Origin: Capsicum annuum
Lineage: Eukaryota; Streptophyta; Magnoliopsida; Solanales; Solanaceae
DNA: 64,000 nucleotides
Assembly: GCF_002878395.1 (NCBI RefSeq)
Contig: NC_061114.1
Location: 168,357,542 to 168,421,541 of the forward strand
Direction of reading: 5' to 3'
The notes under the pieces are model-generated. The model made no database searches. It saw only the letters and a list, made by a program, of their open reading frames with translations, and was not told where the DNA came from. The position numbers were made by a program, and so were the translations under genes. Position 1 is the first letter of the stretch. The number at the start of each line of letters is the position of its first letter. Below, piece after piece: positions 24,901 to 36,869 of the stretch.

Positions 24901-26361
24901 GGGAATATTCAGCCTTGAATGAGGTTGGTTTGGCTGAGAATACTAGCAGGATGAACTTACTAACTGGACATGAGCATCTAAAACATGACTATACAACTGG
25001 AACTACTAATATTCTGAGTTCTTATACTGAACATGCATATCTGATGCATGGATGCGAGACTGAGTTATTTTTATGAAAGCATTTCTAAAATTTCTGATAA
25101 GCAGAGCTTCTTTTACTGAATATGCATGTCTCATTCATGAATGTGTGACTAAATGACTCTTGAAAGCATGACTGACTATGCAATGATATCTGATTTAAAG
25201 CTTGTAATAAGGATCTGAGCATGAAATTGAATGAGTTTAAGGAATGAAAAACATCGGGGAGTTATAAGGTATCTCCCCCTGGGGACACTATGACCCTCTA
25301 AGAATGCTTACTTTATTGATATACTGGAGAAATGCATAGGAAATCTACGGACTAGATTATAACTGAAACTCAAAGAGCTGAAACTAATGCATGACTCATG
25401 AAATGAACTTATCTTGCAACTACTAGGACTTTCTACCTTGGAATAGTTATCTTCCTAAGATTTTTGATAGCATGACAAGATGGAAAGATGAGAAAACAAA
25501 CTACACGGATTTGATTGTCTCACTGCTAAACTGACTTGCTGGCTTTACTGACTAACTCATGCTGAAACTTATACTTAACTGAAGTACTTCTTCTGCACTC
25601 ATTCAACTATACTCTCCTCTTTAGGTTCAAGTCATCACCATAAGTCTATGAACACTTTACTAAACTCTGAACTGAACTGCCATCAATCTACTCTAGAGAC
25701 TGGAGTATAATAATACACATGAGTGATAAACTCATCTGAAAAGTCTGCACCCAAAAGTATAAAACTCACTGCTAATACTCTCTTCTAGAATACATCTCTT
25801 AACAATCTTTAGTTTCTGCATTTACACCCTTTTTTAACACATGCTTGTCTCACTAAACACATTATATGCTTCTGTTCCTTCATCAACTACTAGGATCACA
25901 CCTTCTAAGTCACATCCACACCTTCACACTTAGTTTTTAATCAATAACCTTAAATTCTAGCATGCAATGTTCAAGCCTACTGATTTACCTCTTATACAAC
26001 TATCCCCATGAATACATAATCTTCTCGATGTGGTTAACTCTATTCCAACTCTACTACTGCTAAACTCATGGGTTCATGCTTCTAAATCTAGTTTATATTC
26101 TATCATAGGATTCTAAGAAAGGATCTGATGGAATACTACTGAGCCTGTGGGCGATCCCATAACTGTCTATAGGAACGGTCTGAGAAAGCCCTATTTCTAG
26201 GACTTTAAGCCTCACTACTTCTAATACCTTAAAGGTAAGGTGGAGTTGACATGAGTGGAGTATCCTGTGAATCTACATAACTTTCTTAGTGGACCTTTCT
26301 ATAGCACGATCTGAGATATAAAAGAAGGAAAACTTTTCCTAAAACATCTTATAGCCTCCTG

Positions 26362-26393
26362 TACATAAATGTGGCATGCAACACATCCATGCA
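26362..26393 (-). ncRNA. Conserved leader hairpin with 8-nt loop, C copy
   Basis: In element sense, 26382-26393 pairs with 26362-26373 (12 pairs including three G-U). The loop is TTGCATGC (26381-26374), which contains the 6-nt palindrome GCATGC. It starts about 54 nt after the primer site remnant. The box GGCTATAAGATGTTTTAGGA follows. Confidence 0.62.
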
Positions 26394-26463
26394 TAAGACT
26401 CTACTAGATATGGCTTTCAGACTTCCTAGGACACTATTGAACCTTAGGCTTAAATACCTAGTA

Positions 26464-29400
26464 TGTAACGCCCCGAGTCTGATACCCCAGACGCTACACG
26501 GTGCTCATAATCCTGAAGGACCATAAGCTAACCCTTTTCTGGTTCCTATAACTGAGCACTGCATAATATATTGAAATAAATGTGAAAGACTGGCAGAAAC
26601 TTTCCATAAGGTTCAAAAACTTAAAATACGACTTAATAAAGTTTAACAATATCAAAAATATATATCTGTTTAAACAATTTATCTGAAAACTCTGTAGTCT
26701 GAAAGCCTCTAAGATTTCTGAATAAGGAGTTCATAGGACATGTCCCCAACTAACTCTGTTTACTAAAATACTGAGTCTAGAAATATAATTAAATAATAGA
26801 ACATCCTCGAATAATAAGGACTCACTGCTAGGTCTACTGCTGCTGACTGGAACTTAGCTGCTAAGGGTGCTCTGGATCTTATGCTTCTGAACCTATGGTG
26901 TAAAGTAAAATACCATAGCGTAAATGTGTCGGTATGTGGGAATGTACTGAGTATGCAAGATTAGGTAAGGCTAAATGTAAGGGATTATGCATGAACAATT
27001 ACTTAACTAAATAACATGATAGTACTGAATAAGGACATATGCATGAATGCACAAACCATAACTAAAGTAATCATGGCACTGAATATTGAGACTCAAATAC
27101 TACTTTACTAATGTCTGAACTCATTACTAATACCAAGATACTAAATAACTGAATCTTCTGAAGTTAAGATTAGTCCTATGTAGCAGGTGATCTCTTAAAC
27201 TTAATGATAATAGGAATACTCGATTAAAATCTGAGATCACTCCTATATAGCGGGTGATCTTTGTATCTACTGATAATGAGAGTACTTAACTGAGTCAGAG
27301 ATCATTCCTATCTAGTGGGTGATATCTAAATCTAATGATACTAAAACTAATTAACTGAACCTGAAACCATTCCTATCTAACAGGTAATCTCTGAGTCTAT
27401 TGATAATCATAACAATTGACTATATTTAACAGTCCTTACTCTGTAGTACTGAGTTGAGTTTTTTTACTAAGACTGATTCTGAAATTGAGACTGTGGGAAG
27501 TAGTCATCTAACTGATATGCCCCGAATCTGAACTAGTGGGGTCCAACCTATAACCTCAGCTGGAAGGGTTTCAGTACCATTCCATGGGTAAAGACACTAA
27601 CTACTATTGTGGAATCAGTCCTATTAACGAGTGATCTCTGGATTAGTCCTATCTAACGGGTGATCCTTGAGTATGCCAGTCCTATCTAACGGGTGACATC
27701 TCATACCTATGCTGGCTACGTAGTTTTGGAACTTAGGGATTGCTTCTAGGGATCTCAGTCCTCTCTAACGGGTGATCCCCCATCCCTAGGTTCGCTCGGT
27801 GCTGAATCCTACTCCTAACTTAAAGACACTGAGCTGATTCTTTTTCTTAAGCTGTACTAGACTGAGCTGAATATGTTACTGATCATACTGATCAACTGAG
27901 TTAAGCTGAGTTCACTTGGTTTCAAAGACTGATGGAATACTAATGAATCTTGTTATCTAACTGAATGATACTAAGTTCTGAATTGATTACTTAAATATTA
28001 CTGAGGTCTGAACTAAATTTTTAAATACTACTAAGATATGAGCTGAGTATTGAACTGAAGCTGGAATGCTAATGATACTAAGATAACTGAGATTTCTTAA
28101 GTTCTGTAACTATCTGAGAGTACTGAGTTCTATAACTCCCTGAATTCTAAGAATTGTGGCTTGACTGAGATTATCATGAAAACTGACATGGGCTCTAGAC
28201 TTGTAGCTAAATTGTTGGGTATAAATACCCCTAGGACTCGATAACATAAAAGTAAAACATAACCATTCTTGAATAATCATGAACATGGACTTTCATTTAC
28301 CATTACAATCATTAAAACATCTCTTCAAGCACTTGGAAATCATAAACATGTGATAGTATAGGGAGAGATACTATTGGCTCATACTCCATTCCACAAGGTC
28401 TTGCATCAAACACTTAAGATGTATTAAATAAAACATAATTGGGGGATTTCATGCTAACATGTCACAATTCATTCTCTAACACTTTTCAACAAACACTTGG
28501 CATGCATGGTCCCATACATAATTGGGGATTTCTTTTCAACATGCTATAATGGCCCTATTTTCTTCACATAAACATTTTATCCAAAATATGGGGAGCATGC
28601 TTTGGTTATTAAATAATTTATACACCTAATTAACATAAACACATCACTTAACAGGCAACTTGAAGGGGATTTTTCATGAACATCATATAATTATCACACA
28701 CTACAATCAAAGCTTAGAACTTTGTATCTAAATCATGAATTAAAAACTTAACAACACAAAATCATGAAATCTCATAAAACGTAAACTTATAATTTTGAAA
28801 AGGATTCTTGAACTTCTTGGGTGGAAGAAACTCAAGAATAAACATCTGCATACCTAAAAATATTGAATCTTAAAAGATAACTAATGTTTCTTAAATTTTA
28901 TTGGATTGGGAAACACGGATCTTGATGTTTTCTTGATGGTTCTTGAACTTGAAGAACTTGAATTTCTTAGTTTCTTGAAGAAGGGTTTTAATCTTATTCT
29001 TGGGTTTTGATCTTGAAAGAAACCCTAATTTTGATTTTATGGATGAATGAAGAGTTATTTGCTTTGATTTGACATGATTGGGTGCTAAATAGGGTGGAAA
29101 AAGACCTAAATATCCCTTTAAAATGGCATTTCAATGCTGTTTCAGATAAAACTGACGGTCTGAGTGACAGACTGTCACTCTGGTGACTGACCCTCGTCAC
29201 TCCAACCATTATTTTTGGGCTATAAAATGGCCTTACTGCTTTAGTTGCAACTGCCAAAGCGATGGTCCATTGCTGGCTTGACAGTCCATTAGCTTGCCCA
29301 TCGCTCCTGGGCAGCTCGGAAAGGTCTCAGTAAAATGGCCATAACTTTTTACTCCGATACCAGATTTTGGCGAAACTGGTATCATTCAAAAAATAATTCA

Positions 29401-29657
29401 ATTATATATCTGTTTGTGGGTTATGAGCTCAAAAATTAATAGTATAAAAAAGATATGCTCATTTGAATTTGACTATACCAAAATCCTTCTCAAGAATTTA
29501 ATCGGTATTGGATGTTTTGATTCGTCTAAAATTTAGGACATATTTAAGGCATTAATATGCATCAAACTTGATCATAAAACTACCAAATCACTCAGATTTA
29601 TTTCTCATGAGTATGAATCAAGGTTCTACTATCGGTTGGGATTCTCGGGGTATTACA
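26464..29657 (-). repeat. Element C LTR, right
   Basis: Starts TGTAACGCCC and ends GGGTATTACA; aligns with 21720-24887. The array of four 65-67 bp units is at 27166-27427, with extra cores at 27610-27780. Confidence 0.87.
27166..27427 (-). repeat. Tandem repeat of 65-67 bp, four units, in C LTR (right)
   Basis: Units start at about 27166, 27233, 27298 and 27363 and match the left LTR array unit by unit, so the array predates insertion. Confidence 0.8.
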
Positions 29658-32071
29658 AGTTGTCACATGACGCTCAAGACTATGAGTAGCCTTAAGTTAA
29701 CCGTTTCTGCCTGCTACTAAATTTTAATCTTATAACGAGGAAAATATAGAAATAAAAGTCATGCTAAATGTGTAAATTCATCTAAAATATCAAAGAATGA
29801 TATGAATATAATTTCTGAAAACCAACTACTGAAAGTCTGAATCAAATCTAGTAGTCTGATAAGCCTTTAATACTAATAACTAGAGACTCACTGGGACAAA
29901 ACCCAACTAACTCAAACTATCTGAAAATAATACTGGATCATGTAAGCTAAAAATCTTAATAATTAAGTCTCAAAACTATGAGGACTTACAAATTGCTAGA
30001 TGTAGATAGAAATGCTCAAAACTCACTCACGCTGCTGAAACTGAGCACCTGAACCTACATTATGAGACGGTGTAGCACATAGACATATATGTGGATCAAT
30101 ACTTTGAGAATGTATTGAGTATATGGGGGTGAATGCATAAGTAAAACATAATCTCATCATTATCAAAATTTATAAAATAATGCATGCCGAATATACATGA
30201 CTCACATAAGCTTGAGTAACTGAGAAACTTAAGTCTGTAATCATGAGTAGTAAAACATATTGAATAAAGCTAGTGAGTCATAACATTTAGTTCTAAAAGC
30301 TGTACTAACACTCTCTTTAAGTCAAACTATCTAAGTGTAGAAAGAACTCACTCTAATATCTAAAAATTGAAAGCTAAAATCTGTAGCTGATGTCATTTTG
30401 TAAAGTATAATCTAAAATAAAGTTGTGACCCTTTATATTTAGTTTTCTAAAAACTTTTTCTGTTATTCTTTTCTATTATGCCGTAAGCTTAAAACTTTAG
30501 GGAATTATCTTAAAAACTGTTCTACAAGGGAGGTTCTTCTAACTGTCATAAACCATGTGAGCTAACATGGAGTCCAATGTCCTATTACCCTATAGGGAAA
30601 ACCTCACAATGGGAAGAGATGTCATACTCTCTCCAAGGAGTATAACCCAATCAAAGAGATCACATTTGTATCTATCATCTATATAGAAATGGGAATAACC
30701 TAAATCTGTACCTACGTTAGGTACGTAGTTGTGTGGAAGATAGGGAACGCTAATCCCACACTTCTAGCTAGATGCTAAATACTACTCCCCTTTTAATCTA
30801 TATGCTTATTCTGTTGGAAATCTACTTTTAAAAGCTAGCATAAGGGTTCATTATGAAACCAATTATGTATTTATCTGATTAAATCTGTAAGTGAAGCTAA
30901 TATAATTTCTGTTAATCTGTAATTAGTCTAAAAAGTGGATTCCAAATCATATCTGAGGATCAAAAGATCAAATCTTTATTGAATATCTATAAGTAATCTG
31001 ATCATAGGATGCTTAGAGCATCATCTTTCTTGAAATCTTAACATCTAAACTTAGATTTTACAACCCATGCATCAAGTTTATGTCAAAACATCATAAAGTT
31101 CCTGCTTGATAATGTAATAAATGATAATTCAACTCAAAATATGAAATTTACTGCAATAGGCATGAAAATATGAAAATAGACATGCAATTCAACTCCAAAA
31201 TCTCTCAAAAACTCATAATCTTGCAACTAACAATAATGGGTATGAGCCCTAATTCAAATCTCATGTAATTTTATATAAAATCATGCAAATATGTAGTTAA
31301 AAGCTAGTTTTAGGCACAAGGATGAAAGAGGATCCTTGTTCATAAACCCCACATACCCTATTGATGAATTTGAATGTAAAAGTTTGATTCTTGACTCTCT
31401 AATGATATTATTGAAGTTTTATCTTAAAGTTCTTGAACTTGGAACTTTGAATTATAAGATTTATTGGAGTAGCAGTTATAGAATTTGTTCTTGATTCTTA
31501 GAGCTAGGGTTTGTTATTAGAGATGAAAAAGATGAATAATAAGGTATGTTTTCTATTTGGGTCTAAAATTATGTGTTTTGGGTCGAATAAGTTTGGGGAA
31601 ATTGACTCATTTACCCCTTTGGACATGGATTTTAATTACAGAAATTTGCACCCAGTGATGCGTAGACCGATGCACCGCATCAATGAGGTTGACACAATGG
31701 ATGATGCGATGCATCAATATCATGTCAACTTACTAGAATTTGCACTGAATGCTGGGGAAAATATCTGTTGACACGATAGAAGATGTGATTCATTAAGGTC
31801 GTATCAACTCACTATTTTTGACATCCAAACGACCTTCTAATGAGGTTTAAAAAATCCAAAACTCACCCGAGAACACCCATTGACCTCCTTGATCATGAAT
31901 CGACTTAAAAATCAACACTTTAAGGTCATAAGATCCATAAATAAAATCATGGAAATACCGAGGTACTAAATTGAGACCAAGTGTCATTACTTAGCTGAAT
32001 TTTTCTAAGTCTGGGACCACTTTTCATGATCTAAAGGACTGACTTAAGCTAGGATTTTGTGGGGTCTTACA
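29658..32071 (-). repeat. B LTR copy 3, main part after insertion C
   Basis: Continues the LTR interrupted at 21719 and ends GGGGTCTTACA at 32071, followed by AGATC. It aligns with copies 1 and 2 end to end. Confidence 0.86.
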
Positions 32072-32076
32072 AGATC
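32072..32076 (+). repeat. Target site duplication of array B, right copy (AGATC)
   Basis: Exact match to 8456-8460. Confidence 0.85.
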
Positions 32077-33240
32077 TAACGATCATAGAAACTCTGCTGA
32101 AATCTCTATCCCACCTGAGGAGAATGTGGTGGGGACTCACCCTATTTCTGAAGTATAGACCCGATCTAGGGTTTTTGCTCCTAACTGTGCTGCCCCATGT
32201 AGATTTCAACCTATCCCTACTAGTCCTCTTTAGGCTTCCCAAGTTGGTGATACTCATGATCAATCTCATTAAGTAGATATCTCTAATGTGTAGTTTTGTT
32301 AGTCTATTTATATACTTACTCAATTGGTGGCATTATACTCTTATCAATCTGACTGTGTTGGTTTTATTGCTCAATCATCTGAGGTCACTCAAGTTAGCCA
32401 ATTTTCGAGGTTGAATCCCCAACATTTATAGGCTCTAAGGTTGAGTTAGATCCTCAGGGGTTTATTGATGAGGATGAAGAATATTTTTAAGGTGATGTAT
32501 ACTACTAATTATAAGGTGTAGAGTTTGTTGTATATCACTTAAAGAATGTAGCTTATTAGTTGTATGAGGAGTGGAAAGGTACGAGGGGTGATGATGCTGA
32601 GTAGGCTATATAGAATGAATTTTTAGGGGCCTTTCTTGATCCCTTCTTTCCTCAAGACTCGAGGAAAGCTAAGAATGAAGAGTTTATGAACTTAAAGAAA
32701 GGAAAGATGAGTACAAAGGAGTATGCTCTAAAATTTTAGCAGTTGTCCTATTATGCTCTTGAGTTAGTGGATAACATGAGATCTAAAAAAGAAAAGTTTG
32801 CTTCTGGGTTGTTCCATGATTTGGTATTGAAGTGTAAGGTTGTGATGCTAAATAATAATATGGACATCTCTAGGCTAGTGATTTATATACAAAAGGTAGA
32901 GAATGAAAAGAAGAAGTAGGTAGAGATAGGAGAGAGGCAGAATAAGAATTTTAGATATTCAGAGCAGGGTCCAAGTCAGCAGAACAATTGGAAAGATGAT
33001 AGTCACTCAGAAGAAGAATTAGGGAAATTCATATTCGTCTGCTAGTCCTCCTTATCTTAAGCCTCAAAGTGAAGGCACATGGTGAATAGTCTTAGGATAG
33101 TAGAGCTCAGTTAGCCATACCTTATCCTCCTTGTCATTTTTTGGGCAGCTTTATTATTGATATTGTAAGAAGGGGAGAAATCAGCTCTATAATTATGGTA
33201 AGCTTCGTCATATATAATGAGATTGTCCTTTGTCCAGGGT
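32077..33240 (+). pseudogene. H1 gag, main part
   Basis: Continues the gag opened at 8444; the frame runs on across the insertion (RSNDHRNSAEISIPPEEN). Core gag segments are LYEEWKGTRGDD, EFLGAFLDPFFPQDSRKA, NEEFMNLKKGKMSTKEYALK and QLSYYALELVDNMRS at about 32565-32780. Stops occur every few dozen codons. The zinc knuckle near 33184-33236 is badly decayed (YNYGKLRHI then DCP). The capsid-like function is lost. Confidence 0.72.
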
Positions 33241-33399
33241 GGACACTGGTGCTAATAAGGTTTTGGTTGCCACATCTTTAGCTACTACTACGACCAAGGG
33301 TGCTATTTTTGGTACCGCTACTAGCCGAAATCATCTCTATGCATTTGCTACGCATCAAGAATTTGAGGCATCCACTGATGAAGTTTCTAGTACATTACA

Positions 33400-33780
33400 A
33401 TGAATTTCCCATGATGTTTATTCTTTGATTGATTCGATTTCTACATTATCTTATGTGATCCCTTATGTGGCTGTGCATTTTGGTTTTGGTCCTAAAAATA
33501 TTTTTGACCCCTTTTCTATTTCTACTCTAATGGATGATTCTATAGTTTTTAGAAAAATTTATAGAGGTTGTGCGGTACCCATATTTCATAGGGAGACATT
33601 GTTGGATTTTATAGAGCTTGATATGGTGGGTTTTAGTGTTATCTTAGGGATGGATTGATTTCATTCATGCTATGCTTATCTGGATTGTAGGGTCAGTTTT
33701 CAGTTTCCTAATGAGCCAATATTAGAATTGGAGGGGAGTTGTATAGTGCCCAAAGGGAAGTTTATTTCATAACTTAGAGC
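33400..33780 (+). pseudogene. H1 aspartic protease
   Basis: The open frame 33425-33658 reads LSYVIPYVAVHFGFGPKNIF and ends at FSVILGMD, where TGG of the usual DW is TGA. The active-site segment reads LIDSIST: the Asp may remain, but the Gly of DPGS is gone. Confidence 0.7.
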
Positions 33781-33889
33781 TCAAAAATTAACTTTAAAAA
33801 GGTGTTTGTATCATCTAGTTTGGGTTAAGGATTTTGACTCTAAAAGTGCTTCTTTTCAATCTGCCTTGTGGTTAATGAATTTCCTGAAG

Positions 33890-34311
33890 TGTTTCCCAAT
33901 GATATTCCCAGAATTTCTCCTGATAGAAAGATAGATTTTTGGGTTCATCTTTTACCAAATACTTGTCCTATTTTCATTCCTTCTTGCAAATGGCTTTAGC
34001 CTAATTAAAGGAGCTAAAAGAGAAATTAAAAGATATTCTTGGTAAAGGGTTCATTCATCCTAGTGTATCTACGTGGGGTGCTTCTGTGCTTTTTGTGCAA
34101 AAGAAAGATGGGTCCCTTTAGATGTGTATAGAGTATCATCAGTTGAATAAGGTTACCATGAAAAATAAATACCCCTTTCTAGGATTAATGATCTTTTTGA
34201 TTAGATTTAGGGTGCTAGGTGTTTCTCTAACATCGATCTCTACTCAAGCTATCATTAATTGAAAATTAGGGACATTAAAATTCCCAAAACTACTTTCCAA
34301 ACCCGGTATAG
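33890..34311 (+). pseudogene. H1 reverse transcriptase, N-terminal part
   Basis: [27 protein letters not shown], then a stop, and YHQLNKVTMKNKYP are visible at 34030-34170. The frame reaches TRY at 34300-34309, where element D is inserted. It resumes at 43994 as GHYEFF. Confidence 0.75.
34307..34311 (+). repeat. Target site duplication of element D, left copy (TATAG)
   Basis: TATAG before D and TATGG after D (43992-43996); four of five bases match. The codons TAT GGT of the RT motif TRYGH show that TATGG was the original. Confidence 0.75.
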
Positions 34312-36647
34312 TGTAATACCCTATATCTGTTCTGGTCTTTGTGTAGCATACGACTCATGATCCTTAGTCGTACCCCAGTGTATGAGTCACATGTCAGACT
34401 CAACCTAAGTCAGTATAGCATGTTGAACATTCTATTGTAGGTACGACTTAACCCATGTAGTTGTTAAAAGGGGTATGAGTCGTATGAACCAAGCCGTATT
34501 GACATTAGTGTTGACCCCTTAACGTTTTATTCAAGATATGAGAAGGTGTCTAGTCGTATACAAAGGTATGACTTGTATAGAGAGAATTTTTATCAATAAC
34601 ATTGTTGGTTCCCCAAGTTGTCCATTCATTTTTCCAGTGACTCTACCAAATTATATAGGCATCTTATGAGTTGGTTATACGAATTGTACCCAGAGTAGTA
34701 TATGTTCTTTGAAAGCTGCCAAGCTTACGAGTCATCAATCTAGTCATACCCTAACATACGAGTTTTAAGGTCAACTAGTACCGACTGGGAATGCAATTTC
34801 CTACATATTTTTCCAGGGGCGTTTATGTCTTTCCACTCCCTTAAAAGCCAAATCCATTTCATTTTGTATTTACAAGGGGTGGTATAAAAGGCCCCAAATC
34901 CCCAATTTGCATCATTAAATATCAATTTACTAAATAGAATCAAGAGAAAGCAGTTTTTTTTATCTTCTCCAAGCAGCTAGGATTTCTCAAGGTCAAGAAC
35001 AACTTCCAAGTAATTTCCCCAAAGCTTCTACTTTAGGTATGTGGCATGTTCATACATGGTTCCCTTTTACCCATAGGGCCCTAAAACCCTCTGTTGGTTT
35101 ACTTTATGAGTTTATACATGTTTAAGATGAAATAAATCCATGAATCTCTTGTTAATTCAATGTGAAGTTATGGTTACAAGTGTTTCCAAGTGGAATGAGT
35201 CATATCATGTTTTGAGTGTTGAAATTCCCATGTCATGTTCAATTGATTTCAGAAAAAATCTTCAAATTATAAAGTTAGTCATACAATCATGTTGTTTCTT
35301 CATGTTTAGATATTCCCTATTCAAAGTTATTATTCTTACATATTTGATGAGATGTACATGCTTTGGGTCTTTGAACCCTGATTGTATACTATAGTATTTC
35401 TAGTTTACTATCATATTTTTATAATCATTCAGTGCTGGCGGGTTATGAATGCCTGATACCTATATGTTTTATAAGATTTCGGTTTTTCAAGTAATAATTC
35501 ATTGAAATCATGAGTCTTGTTATTTACTCAGATATTTATGATCAATATGAGCACTATTAGTTATTAGAAATAATGTTCAGTTAAACTTAGTTTGGTTCAG
35601 TACCAGTGTCAGTTCAGTTAGTAGTAGGATTTAGCATCGAGCAAACCCAGGGATGTGGGCTCACCTACCAGTAGAGGATGTGACTTTTAGTAGCAGTCCC
35701 TAAGTTGTATAACAGCGTAGCCAACATAGCTTTAAGATATCCACCTGCTAGTCAATGGTTGACACATATCTCATGAGGGTACCTACCGGTAAAAGGTGAC
35801 TTCTTAGTCCTTTGGGACACCAGTTCAGTGGATCCACACAACCAGTGTTAGTACCCGTGTCACGGTACTGGCACTCTTTCAACTATGGTTATAGGTTGGG
35901 CCCTGATTAGCTTAGATTAGGGTATGTAAGTTATATGATACCTCCCACAGTCTCAGTATAGTAATTAGAGTATTTCAGTTCAGGTTTGCTTGACCAAGTA
36001 GGATTTTAGTTATTCAGTTATATAGCTTTCAGTCTTTAAGATTAGACATTTTCTTAGAACCATGTTTATGCTTGGTCTTGCATTCTCAGATATTACATGT
36101 CATGCATTTATGTTCAGATACCTCATGAATTTCAGCTAGTACTCAACTTATATACCAGTATATTTAAAGTACTAACTGCATACTTTTCTTTATGCAATGA
36201 TGTTTTATAACATAGGTTCGGATGCACAGTTTCCTGACCACTCTTAAACAGCTCGACATTACTCAATAGTAGTAGTGGTGAGTCCTCATTCATTAAGGAA
36301 ATCATTTGTTTATTTTTGTTACTTTAGTTCTTTCTTATATTTCGTTAGTTAGAGTTAGTTGGGGGTCTATCCCATAAAATCCTCAAGATGTTTTGAGGTC
36401 AGATGATCAATTTGATAGCCAACCTATTATTTCAGCATTATCAGTTGTTATCAGATATCCCAGACATGTTTTGATTTATATTTTAGTATCCTATTTTATA
36501 GTATCTTATCATCTTACCTTCCACACATGTGATGTATTACTATTTTGTTCAATGCTCACAGTAGGTACCAGCTCATGGGTTAGCTTACGGTAACGTATGG
36601 CTGTAAGCACCATTGTTGCGACTAGGGGGTACACTCGGGTCATGACA
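34312..36647 (+). repeat. Element D 5' LTR
   Basis: Starts TGTAATACCC and ends GGTCATGACA. U3 has at least ten copies of half-sites such as TACGACTCA, TATGAGTCGTA and TAGTCGTA between 34349 and 34764. A TATA box is at 34883. Confidence 0.88.
34883..34890 (+). promoter_or_regulatory. TATA box of D 5' LTR
   Basis: TATAAAAG in GGTGGTATAAAAGGCCCC, conserved in the 3' LTR at 42228-42235. Transcription would start about 30 bp downstream, before the ATTAAATATCAATTTAC stretch. Confidence 0.65.
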
Positions 36648-36652
36648 AAACA

Positions 36653-36665
36653 TGATATCAGAACC
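36653..36665 (+). other. Primer binding site of element D (decayed)
   Basis: TGATATCAGAACC differs at two positions from the tRNA-Met complement TGGTATCAGAGCC. It lies 5 nt after the LTR. Confidence 0.75.
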
Positions 36666-36714
36666 TAAGGTTTTAAAGTGTCCTAAGGAGTTTGAAAGCT
36701 ATATTGAGTAGAGT

Positions 36715-36754
36715 CTTGTGCATGGGTGTGAATGTCTCCACACTTATGGGCAAG
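36715..36754 (+). ncRNA. Conserved leader hairpin with 8-nt loop, D copy
   Basis: 36715-36730 pairs with 36739-36754: 15 of 16 positions pair, including three G-U. The loop is AATGTCTC. It starts 50 nt after the primer site. It is followed by AAGCTATGAAATATATTAGG, the box seen in other leaders. Confidence 0.62.
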
Positions 36755-36869
36755 AAGCTATGAAATATATTAGGAAAGTTTACCTTCTTTCAGTTTTCAT
36801 GTCGTGAAAAAGAGCATGAGCTCTATTTAAACTCTCTTTCTAACTTATCCTTCATTCTACTTATAGACA

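Larger units (their letters stand above)
24888..26463 (-). other. Internal region of element C, non-coding
   Basis: 1.58 kb with no gag or pol similarity seen in any frame. It is rich in short CTGA/ACTGA words, like the C LTR itself. The right end holds the leader (hairpin 26362-26393). Confidence 0.7.
21720..29657 (-). mobile_element. Element C: non-autonomous LTR retrotransposon nested in the third B LTR
   Basis: Two direct LTRs of 3.17 and 3.19 kb flank an internal region of only 1.58 kb without coding potential. The ends are TGTAA/TTACA. Polypurine tract, leader hairpin and GGCTAT box are kept; the primer site is decayed (GGCTTAAATACCT). The B LTR sequence continues on both sides, so C inserted after B. 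The flanks share only AAGT at the borders (21717-21720, 29657-29660), so the duplication is decayed or ambiguous. Confidence 0.85.
8461..32071 (-). mobile_element. Array B: three-LTR tandem Ty3/gypsy chromovirus (LTR-B1-LTR-B2-LTR)
   Basis: On the + strand the order is LTR 8461-10877, internal B1 10878-15898, LTR 15899-18326, internal B2 18327-21695, and third LTR 21696-32071 split by element C. The polypurine tract of B2 starts directly after the middle LTR, so B1 and B2 share it. A perfect AGATC duplication flanks the whole. B1 holds a full set of gag-pol domains with stops; B2 has lost about 1.6 kb. Such arrays arise by unequal recombination between LTRs of two copies or by recombination during replication. 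It interrupts H1 gag. Confidence 0.88.

Noticed and set aside
24837..25076. 79-codon open frame on the + strand
   Set aside because: Crosses the LTR-internal border of element C in antisense; no homologue and not kept at the other LTR.
32140..33100. Possible host gene exon in the open region after array B
   Set aside because: It continues the H1 gag frame from 8444 across the insertion and shows gag core segments; it is retrotransposon sequence.
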